From NCBI GenBank assembly GCA_036939355.1, contig JALLAP010001008.1, positions 1 through 13,862 of the forward strand: a DNA stretch of 13,862 nt. The letters run 5' to 3'. Below the pieces are notes generated by a model. It was not told where the DNA came from. It saw only the letters and a list, made by a program, of their open reading frames with translations, and ran no database searches. The position numbers and the translations under genes were made by a program. The stretch is from Thalassiosira profunda. Lineage: Eukaryota; Bacillariophyta; Thalassiosirophyceae; Thalassiosirales; Thalassiosiraceae. Shown piece after piece: positions 8,201 through 13,862 of this stretch (position 1 is its first letter; each line of letters begins with the position of its first letter).

Positions 8201-10407
8201 ACGAGGTGCAGACGCTCGGGGGCGAGTTGGAATTCCGGACCGAGGTTTACGAGCTCATGCGCCGCGTGTCCTCCTGGGGCTCGCAGGTCATCCTGCTGTC
8301 GGGCAGCATCACCCCCGCCATCGCCGCCGACTTGGGCGCGTGGCTGCGGCTCAAGCCACCCGTCCCCGTGGACGGTGGGGACGGTGACGACACGTCGTTC
8401 CGCATAGTGCAGGGCGGCGACCCGATCGGGGCCATGTTCAACTTCGAGGTGGCAGAGGTCTTGTGCCCCGACTTCCTCAATGGCTGCGCGCGGATGGTGG
8501 AGCGGCGGGCGACAGCGGGAACTTCCGTGCACGTCGTGTGCGCTCTCAAGTCTCAGGCCAAGACGCTCGCGGGCGAGCTGGGGCGCCTGTTCCGAGGCAG
8601 GCATCCCGCAAAGGTCATTGCCACGACCACCGGGGACGACCCCTCGGGCGAGAAGACGAGACTCGGGGCGGCTTGGGTCTCTGGGAAGGTCGACATCTGG
8701 GTCACCACGTCGGCGGGGTTGGAGGGGAACGAGAACAAGCGCTGCCACCAGGTGTACCTGGTGGGCTTGCCCGGCAGCATGTCCAACTGGCTCCAGATCG
8801 TAGGCCGCATTCGCCGCGCCCAGGGCGGCCCTCATTCCTTTGTCACTCAATTGATGCCCCAGGGGGCCGGGGACCTCAGCACCCACGCCTCCTTCCGTTC
8901 TAAGTCCGACGACGGACTCATGGGCCTCCTTTACAAGGAGCAGAAAATTCTCGCCGCCACCCCCCATCAGGAGGCCCGGAACATCCTCGCTGGTGGGGCA
9001 GTCGTCCAATTCTACCGCACCGACGAGTGCCTGCTGACCAGAGCCAGGGCGCTCTTCAAACACGAGCATGGAGGCGGTGATTGCCGCCGTTGCACCAACT
9101 GCGACAGGAAGCACAGAGAGAGGAACGCGAGGTGCGCCGAGCACGGCTATGGCCCGGAGCAATGGTGCAAGCCCTTCGTAGCGGGCCCCCCCGCCTTCGA
9201 CGCCGCGTCTGCCTCGACCCCTCCCGCCCGCACACCCAGCATCGGAATGCAGCAACAGAACCCTAACATGACCCTGACGTCCCCCCCCCACATACTCCGG
9301 GGGGCAGGCCCCGAGTCGGGGGGCTCTTGGGGGAACGCCGACCACGAGGGCGCGCGGGTGGGGATGCCAGCTGACAGCGCCTGTTCCGGGGACTCGCACG
9401 AAGGCTCGCTCTCAGGCAGAAAGCGATCCTCGACAATCCAGTTATCGGGAGAGCAGGGCAGCCTCTCCGACGCATCGACTGGATTCACCGGGGCGTCCGT
9501 TTATGCTGGCAGTCAGGACTGCCAGGAGGACGGAAAGGTGAGCGACTCGCGTTCGGGTTGGGGGGGAGCGTCACCCCTATTCGGAGTCGGGGACGGCTCC
9601 ATTTCTGTGACCGCCATGACGTTGCCCAGATCCCTAGTGTCCCCGGAGCCGACCCAGAAGAAGGCTCGGCAGATGCCTCAGGGCAGCCGCTCCACTCCAG
9701 CATTTGCACCCGCCGAATTCTTGTCGGTCGCACAGCCAGCCGGGGCTGGAAATCGCAGCTGGGTCGCTGCGTCACAGCCCCTGGCGTTGAGACGCACGCT
9801 GCAGGCTAGCCAGGCGGCCACGAGCATGGAATCGGACCAGGAACGGCAGGCCAAGACTCTGTACCTTTCGTTGGTTTGGAAATGTCCCTGGTGCCATGGT
9901 CCCGACTGCATCGGCAGCTGCACTGTCGGAGGCCAGTGCAATCTCTGTGGGGCGGCCGGTGTCTTTCACAGCGCCCGCGATTGCCCCATGACCCTCCAGT
10001 ACCGCTGCCACTGTGGCGCCTTCAGCACGTCATCTCTCAGAGACTACCATCAACTCCACAAACGCGGCAACCAGTGTACAGCGGGGTACTCCATCGTGGA
10101 CAACCTTGGGAAACAAGTTCAGAACATACTCAAGACTGCCCGTGTCTGCTACGGCTGCTACAACTGGGAGTGCAGCGACAAGCCGTGCAGGTCCAGATCG
10201 CAAAAAACGGGGACCAGGGTTTTCGCCCTCCTACGAAAGTGCGCCGCAGACAGCAACCTCACACTGGTCGCACTGATGTCCCAGGTGTACAGCTCTCCAA
10301 CCGTTCGGAACAGGTTCTTTGCAACCATGCCCAAGGCAACCTCCCAGTCCACCAAGCTGAGCACTGTCTTGCGTTGGAACCCCGATGATCAGCGCTTCGG
10401 GCCCTGA
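5289..10407 (+). CDS. Tyrosine recombinase / RecQ-like SF2 helicase fusion with zinc motifs
   Basis: Spliced model join(5289..6735, 6836..7554, 7648..10407), 1641 residues; 1672 if the second intron is coding. In order: zinc-like motifs (C32-x-C34 with H48 and C53/C54; C101-x2-C104 with C120-x2-C123); a helical region (about 170-480) that may be the recombinase core-binding domain; a YR catalytic domain (about 484-720); an SF2 helicase with motif I GPGGGKT (7819-7839), II DEVQ (8200-8211), III-like LLSGSITP (8293-8316) and VI QIVGRIRR (8794-8817); a Cys cluster CRRCTNC (from 9082); a Ser/Gly-rich linker of about 220 residues; and a Cys-rich end including a CX2CX6HX4C knuckle (9937-9984). Subtelomeric RecQ-like helicases with zinc motifs are known from fungi. 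The YR part suggests DNA cutting and joining, so a mobile element or telomere recombination factor are both possible. A GTGAGC at 9538 in the linker could be another donor; I left it coding. Confidence 0.8.
6736..6835 (+). other. Intron 1 of the recombinase-helicase gene (100 nt, phase 1)
   Basis: Donor GTAAGT at 6736-6741 and acceptor TTTACTAG ending at 6835. The first reading frame hits TGA at 6741-6743, inside the donor, while a second frame carries on for 3.5 kb. Removing exactly these 100 bases joins them in frame as ...VFDG-DDWKQV. The interior is C-rich and encodes only Pro/Ala low complexity in the downstream frame. A CTCAC at about 6783 could be the branch region. Confidence 0.8.
6836..7554 (+). 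other. Tyrosine recombinase catalytic domain (exon 2)
   Basis: The five landmarks of the YR active site occur in order. Arg I is in GCGAGRFTEVDRL (Arg at 7039-7041). The hairpin Lys is in LVTRKKGALC (7120-7125). Arg II is in KLFVRHWTTTNL (Arg at 7348-7350). A GHTERTANSHY segment gives the second-box His (7447-7449) and, nine residues on, the nucleophile Tyr (7474-7476), the same spacing as in GHSS..TT..Y of bacterial integrases. The first-box HxxR His is Leu here (LFVR). All true catalytic residues appear kept, so activity is plausible. Confidence 0.75.
7555..7647 (+). other. Possible intron 2 (93 nt, phase 0)
   Basis: Donor GTACGC at 7555-7560 and acceptor GCGGCACAG ending at 7647. The length is a multiple of three and no in-frame stop is present, so both spliced and unspliced forms stay open. 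The interior is strongly pyrimidine-rich and, if translated, encodes a Pro/His/Cys low-complexity stretch between the recombinase and helicase domains. A shorter variant ending at CCCCCCAG (7599, 45 nt) is less likely. Evidence is weaker than for intron 1. Confidence 0.5.
7690..8870 (+). other. RecQ-like superfamily 2 helicase core
   Basis: An ATP-driven DNA unwinding core. The lead-in FQTPQQEQAFEILL matches the Q-containing segment before motif I in RecQ-type enzymes. Walker A is GPGGGKT rather than the usual TGxGKS type. Then come FVVPHAPLVGHQ (Ia), VVIDEVQ (II; DEVQ where RecQ has DEAH), LLSGSITP (III), the second RecA-like lobe with VHVVCALKSQAKTL (IV), VDIWVTTSAGLEGNENKR (V) and QIVGRIRRAQG (VI, Q-x-x-G-R-x-x-R). 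The Cys cluster 90 residues on may stand in for the RecQ zinc subdomain. No HRDC domain was recognised. Confidence 0.8.
9883..10190 (+). other. C-terminal cysteine-rich zinc-binding region
   Basis: Roughly 100 residues with CPWC-x4-C-x3-C, then CNLC-x6-H-x4-CP (a CCHC-like knuckle), CHC with H...H, and CYGC-x4-C-x4-C. It reads as two or three small zinc modules, probably nucleic-acid binding. Fungal telomere-linked helicases also end in a Cys/His knuckle, as far as I recall; homology was not tested. Confidence 0.6.
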
Positions 10408-11093
10408 TCTCGAGGGACACGATGTGCGTGCAGCACGCCTCCGGTCCCGACCCCAACAGCGGCAGAGGCGAAGTCCGGCAGCCCCAGTGTGTCGACCGTC
10501 TCATTTGCCATCCGTTCCAGTCCTCAGTGCAGAGCATTGCATTCAGGACGATGCCGCCCAATTAGTGTGTATGTGTGTCCAGGGCAGCGTCCAAGACCCC
10601 CGATCGATGTGTGTAGTAGAGAGAGTCACTAGATATGTACCGTCACCCGTCACATCAGTATCCACCTATCACGGAAATGAAAGCATAGGGTACAGGACTC
10701 GGGTGTCGTTTGTGCCCCAAACCTAGGTATTACCCTCCCCCCGATCCCCACTTCTAGGTATGGTCTTGTAACCATGCCGCGTATTTCCTCGACATGCGCC
10801 TCTCTAGAGAGAGGAGAGAGCGAGGTAGGTACGAGCACATTGGAGCCGGCTGCTATGTAGCTCGATGAGCGGTATTGTATCTCATCGTACGATTGTTTGG
10901 CCTGGGAGAGGATCCATTTTCCTATTTATCTTGGAGTCTTTTTACAAGAAATTAGTACATTCAAGCTAAGGATGTACCCTCTCCGGCTCCCCTCTCACAC
11001 GTCGCCCCCGCGCGCCGCACCAGAGAGGTCCACGAGGAGCAGCTTGCGCCGCACTCATAAAATATCTCGCAAGGCGGGCGCGGGCATCGAGCG
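10408..11093. other. Intergenic region between the two telomere-proximal genes
   Basis: These 686 bases hold the 3' end of the recombinase-helicase gene and the 5' flank of the next gene. No convincing coding sequence is present. A perfect 12-base palindrome, CTCTCTAGAGAG, lies at 10800-10811 and leads into a GA-rich run. TAGGTA words recur at about 10724, 10755 and 10824. A CATAAAATA string at about 11056 lies some 38 bases before the ATG at 11094 and could be a TATA-like element with a very short leader. No RNA gene was recognised. Confidence 0.45.
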
Positions 11094-12452
11094 ATGAACG
11101 CAGGCCGTGCCCCACCGTCTCAGGGCCGCCCTGCGCCCTCTCCCAGCAGCAGCACCTCCACCAGGCCGTCCCAGCGTTCATGCGAGATTGTATGGGACGA
11201 CGGCACGCCGGGGGTGAAGAACCTGTACCACCTCCTATTGCCAGCACAACCTGGCGGGGAGGTACCCATTGGTATGACTCAGCAGATTGAAGAATCTGTG
11301 AGTTCCTACGGTAGCCGGGGAGACGATACTGCTCACACGTGGAATATGCAGTCGCCCGGAAGTCTCAGGGAAAGGGACGGCGGGTCGCTGGAAGCCCCAG
11401 GTCGCGACGGGGGTCGGGTTGACGGACGAGCCATACACCAAAGCGCCCCCCGGAATGCCGCGACTTGTCCCCGGACCGGCGCGGGGTCGCTCTGTTCCGA
11501 CGACCACACGGCCGAGGACATCGAGGGATTTCTGCACTGCCCGGCGGACGACGATCGTCGCTCCCCCATACCGCAACGCAGGCTGGCCTTCAGCCCTCAC
11601 CTGTCGTCGGCAACTCGGGGGGTTCGCCACAACCTCGGGTCATTGGCCGGGCCAAAGCCCGCAGCAGGTAACCATCCTCGCAGCGTCAAGCCCAGCGCCG
11701 CCGCATCTCGCACGGGCCAGTGGGCCAAGGAAGATGTGACGCGCAGCTTTGATCACCGGCGGGCGCTCGTCACAGCATCGAAGAATTGCGCTCGTGCGCC
11801 TCCTCAGGATGCTGCGACCGCCGTCCGAGGCTTCGTGTCCGCCTCTCATTTCTTGCCGTGCTCCGATCCAGTTGGCAAGCAATCGGTCGCCGGCGTCCTC
11901 TCCCCCAATGACGATCTGGATTGGAAGGCGGACGACCTTGATCGCATTGACAGGTTGGTCGCGGCAGCGCAAGGGACCAAGCCGGCCCGCCGCGAACCCG
12001 CCGTCGAGTCGCCCGCGACCGGATGCGGCGCCACCGCGCGCAGCGGGGAATTCTCGCAGGGCGACGATCTGGATTGGAACGCGGACGACCTTGATCGCAT
12101 TGACAGGATGGTCGCGGAGGCGCGAGGGACCAAGCCGGGCCGCCGCGAACCCGCCGCCGAGTTGCCCGCGACCGGACGCGGCGCCACCGCGCGCAGGGGA
12201 GAATTCTCGCAGGGCGACGATCTGGATTGGAAGGCGGACGACCTTGATCGCATTGACAGGATGGTCGCGGAGGCGCAAGGGACCAAGCCGGCCGGCCGCG
12301 AACCCGCCGCCGAGTCGCCCGCGACCGGACGCGGCGCCACCGCGCCCACGGGAGAATTCTCACAGGACGATGATGCATTCGCCACTATGGACTTTGACGC
12401 TCTCGACTGGAAGATTCAACGCGCACGTGGCCATGTGGATACACAGAGCTAA
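11094..12452 (+). CDS. Disordered protein with tandem acidic, ATRIP-like RPA-binding motifs
   Basis: A 452-residue protein starting at ATG 11094. Residues 1-270 are rich in Ser, Pro, Arg, Gly and Asp and look disordered, apart from a short hydrophobic stretch (EIVWDDGTPGVKNLYHLLL). From residue 273 there are three tandem 51-residue repeats (starts 273, 324, 375), each opening with an acidic amphipathic motif such as DDLDWKADDLDRIDRMVAEA. A fourth, diverged motif follows near the end (DFDALDWKIQRA). The motif closely resembles the checkpoint recruitment motif of human ATRIP (DFTADDLEELDTLA), which binds the basic cleft of the RPA70 N-terminal domain. Binding to RPA on single-stranded DNA is therefore inferred. 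No catalytic domain, signal peptide or membrane segment is seen. It is the last gene before the telomere, in the same orientation as the recombinase-helicase. Introns in the N-terminal part cannot be excluded. Confidence 0.65.
   Translation: MNAGRAPPSQGRPAPSPSSSTSTRPSQRSCEIVWDDGTPGVKNLYHLLLPAQPGGEVPIGMTQQIEESVSSYGSRGDDTAHTWNMQSPGSLRERDGGSLEAPGRDGGRVDGRAIHQSAPRNAATCPRTGAGSLCSDDHTAEDIEGFLHCPADDDRRSPIPQRRLAFSPHLSSATRGVRHNLGSLAGPKPAAGNHPRSVKPSAAASRTGQWAKEDVTRSFDHRRALVTASKNCARAPPQDAATAVRGFVSASHFLPCSDPVGKQSVAGVLSPNDDLDWKADDLDRIDRLVAAAQGTKPARREPAVESPATGCGATARSGEFSQGDDLDWNADDLDRIDRMVAEARGTKPGRREPAAELPATGRGATARRGEFSQGDDLDWKADDLDRIDRMVAEAQGTKPAGREPAAESPATGRGATAPTGEFSQDDDAFATMDFDALDWKIQRARGHVDTQS
11910..12365 (+). 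repeat. Coding tandem repeat, 153-bp unit, three copies
   Basis: Copies start at 11910, 12063 and 12216, each with GACGATCTGGATTGGAA; the third is one codon short at its end (150 bp). By eye the copies differ at about 8-11 positions, so roughly 93-94% identity. The 5' third of each unit, encoding the acidic motif, is almost unchanged, while the linker part varies. Such similarity points to recent duplication or gene conversion, and copy number may vary between strains. Confidence 0.95.
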
Positions 12453-13340
12453 AGATGTGTGGGGTGTTGCAGGTAAAACAACAATGATGACTTCTCAATT
12501 TTCTGCGCCGCTACAAGAGTCACACTGTTGGTGGTTGACAGCATTGTGTTGCAGTTGCTGTGCGGTGAAACAAAACGGTTGAGGAGCGGGGTTGCAGCAA
12601 ACATAGCAGCTGACAAGGTAGATTTCAGTGAACACAATATAACTGTGAACACATTGCAAGAAAATGTGTCACGGATTGCTGCACAATATGGTAGGCACCG
12701 GTGGCAGTGCAACGTCGGACGGCGGTATTGTGAGTTTTGAGAAAGAAGCAATAAAAGGGCATAGTTGGCTGGAGATGCCAGTCTATTTTGGTGCATGGGA
12801 AATGTAAATCGACAATTCATAATTTGACAAGTACAGCAGTCAAGAATCAGCGTGGTCATGAATCAGCGTGGCTGACGGATGCAGTACATTGCAGTTGGTG
12901 TCAAACTAGTGTTGCAGAGCTGTTTCAATATGTTGCAGAAAGCACACGCAACAAAAACAGGCGTGTTCAAAATCGGTTGAATCGCATTTGATTTTTGAAA
13001 CAAGTTGCAGTCGTGATTGCAGGAAGCAATTACGACTGACTGGTAGAAGTTTTTTGTTGGCGTGGAAGATTGCAATGCAGCATTGCTCGTGAGCAGTTAT
13101 ACAAGGGCAGTGTGGAGTTGAAAAGAAGGTTCATTTGGGCTTGCTGTAGTATTGAACTTTGCCAAAGGGGTTTGCAGCATGGTTCAGTCACTTGTAATAA
13201 GCAGAGACAGTTGTCATTTGAGCAAGAGGAGTTGGTGAGGCGGATAACAGGTGAATGCGTCTGTCGTGCAAGTAGCACAGATACGAGATATGTGTGAAAT
13301 ATCAGATGTCAGATATGCAATTATGGCACGAGGTGGTGTT
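12453..13340. other. AT-richer subtelomeric zone with recurring TTGCAG
   Basis: No credible gene: open frames here are short and encode no recognisable domain. TTGCAG occurs on the plus strand at 12467, 12549, 12592, 12889, 12912, 12933, 13005, 13017 and 13172, and I saw no CTGCAA on the same strand. Near-matches (ATTGCAA, ATGCAG) lie between them. Spacing is irregular, so this is not a simple tandem array. It may be a decayed repeat or a clustered binding site. Confidence 0.55.
12844..12871 (+). repeat. 12-base direct repeat, two copies
   Basis: GAATCAGCGTGG occurs at 12844-12855 and 12860-12871, 16 bases apart from start to start. It is a small local duplication with no assigned role. Confidence 0.8.
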
Positions 13341-13344
13341 GAGA

Positions 13345-13668
13345 AACACGTGAGATGTGAGGCTGAAATGGATGTGAATGAGAGTAAGAGAGGAGAAGGC
13401 AGCAAGAGAGGATAGCGAGAGATGAGAGGGAGAGATGAGAGATGGTAGTGTGTGAGATGAGAGATTTGTGTTGGGTTAGAAATGGGTAAGGTTTGGGGAT
13501 GAGAGTAGGAGAACAGGAGAGAGCAAACAATTATCACGAAAAGATGTCAGATGAGTAAGATACGAGAGTAGGAGAAGACAGTATGACAGGAGCGAGTAAG
13601 AGACGACAGTACAATGAGTTGAGGAGGTGTGAGATTCAGTAAGAAAAGAATCGAAGGATAGAGGTGGC
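13345..13668 (+). repeat. Purine-rich low-complexity tract
   Basis: About 320 bases in which the plus strand is mostly G and A, with recurrent GAGA, GATGAGA and GTAAGAGA words and very few C residues. The strand bias matches the telomere G-strand. Polypurine tracts can form triplex DNA or act as nucleosome boundaries; neither is shown here. No gene is present. Confidence 0.7.
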
Positions 13669-13669
13669 A

Positions 13670-13808
13670 GGCTAGGGTTTGGCTGACACGGGAGGCTAGG
13701 GTTTGGCTGACACGGCAGGCTAGGGTTTGGCTGACACGGGAGGCTAGGGTTTGGCTGACACGGGAGGCTAGGGTTTGGCTGACACGGGAGGCTAGGGTTT
13801 GGCTGACA
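13670..13808 (+). repeat. 24-bp telomere-adjacent satellite, six copies (last one partial)
   Basis: Units start at 13670, 13694, 13718, 13742, 13766 and 13790. Each opens with GGCTAGGGTTTGGCTGACA. The second unit has one change (C for G at 13716). The last copy stops after GGCTGACA and passes straight into TTAGGG repeats. The period is four times six, and the first two hexamers, GGCTAG and GGTTTG, are each one base from GGTTAG, so the unit may derive from telomeric repeats. Confidence 0.95.
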
Positions 13809-13862
13809 GGTTAGGGTTAGGGTTAGGGTTAGGGTTAGGGTTAGGGTTAGGGTTAGGGTTAG
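13809..13862 (+). repeat. Telomere, TTAGGG array
   Basis: From 13811 there are eight perfect TTAGGG units and a final TTAG to the last base, preceded by GG. The G-rich strand runs 5' to 3' towards the right, so this is a true right chromosome end rather than an internal inverted tract. The real array is probably longer than assembled. Confidence 0.98.

Noticed and set aside
8038..9399. 453-codon open frame on the minus strand
   Set aside because: It is antisense to the helicase motifs, which fix the coding strand.
4624..10641. TATGTACCG on both sides of the recombinase-helicase gene as element ends
   Set aside because: A 9-base match between two regions of 700-860 bases is expected by chance about twice.
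12528..13297. Small open frames of 60-140 codons in the TTGCAG zone
   Set aside because: They are short, present on both strands, low in recognisable structure and expected in AT-richer non-coding DNA.
13670..13808. CRISPR-like array
   Set aside because: The repeats are head-to-tail with no spacers and join a eukaryotic telomere.
10408..13862. Retroelement remnants such as a reverse transcriptase or a telomeric non-LTR element
   Set aside because: No reverse transcriptase, endonuclease or poly(A) junction was seen in any frame.

Overview
The window is the right-hand end of a eukaryotic chromosome. It finishes in an uninterrupted TTAGGG array that runs towards the end, as the G-rich strand should. 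The best guess for the organism is a diatom, probably a Thalassiosira-like centric. Two gene products look like families expanded in those genomes: a cysteine-rich BspA-type leucine-rich repeat protein (152-1435) and an F-box plus SPRY-like protein (3450-4427). TTAGGG telomeres and short GT-AG introns fit. This rests on family resemblance from memory, not on a search.

Layout from left to right: an LRR gene (+) of moderate GC; a convergent gene of unknown function (1688-3067, -); the F-box/SPRY-like gene (3450-4427, -); a GC-rich divergent intergenic region (4428-5288) with phased short repeats and inverted repeats; and then a very large gene (5289-10407, +) with one well-supported intron and one possible intron. 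That gene encodes N-terminal zinc-binding motifs, a tyrosine-recombinase (YR) catalytic domain, a RecQ-like superfamily 2 helicase and a cysteine-rich C-terminus. A non-coding gap (10408-11093) follows, then a gene (11094-12452, +) for a mostly disordered protein ending in three 51-residue repeats. Each repeat carries an acidic motif like the RPA-binding motif of ATRIP. The last 1.4 kb has no convincing gene. It holds an AT-richer zone with many copies of TTGCAG on one strand, a purine-rich tract, a 24-bp satellite with telomere-like words, and the telomere.

The most interesting part is the telomere-proximal pair. A fused recombinase-helicase next to a putative RPA-recruiting protein could be a telomere-associated mobile or maintenance module. 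It recalls the telomere-linked RecQ helicases of fungi, but here a recognisable YR active site sits in the same polypeptide. That the two proteins work together is inference; the domains and their order are read from the sequence.

Base composition changes along the window: 29 of 60 bases are G or C at 421-480, 45 of 60 at 5701-5760, and 26 of 60 at 13021-13080. The GC-rich stretch gives many long antisense open frames, which I treat as shadows.
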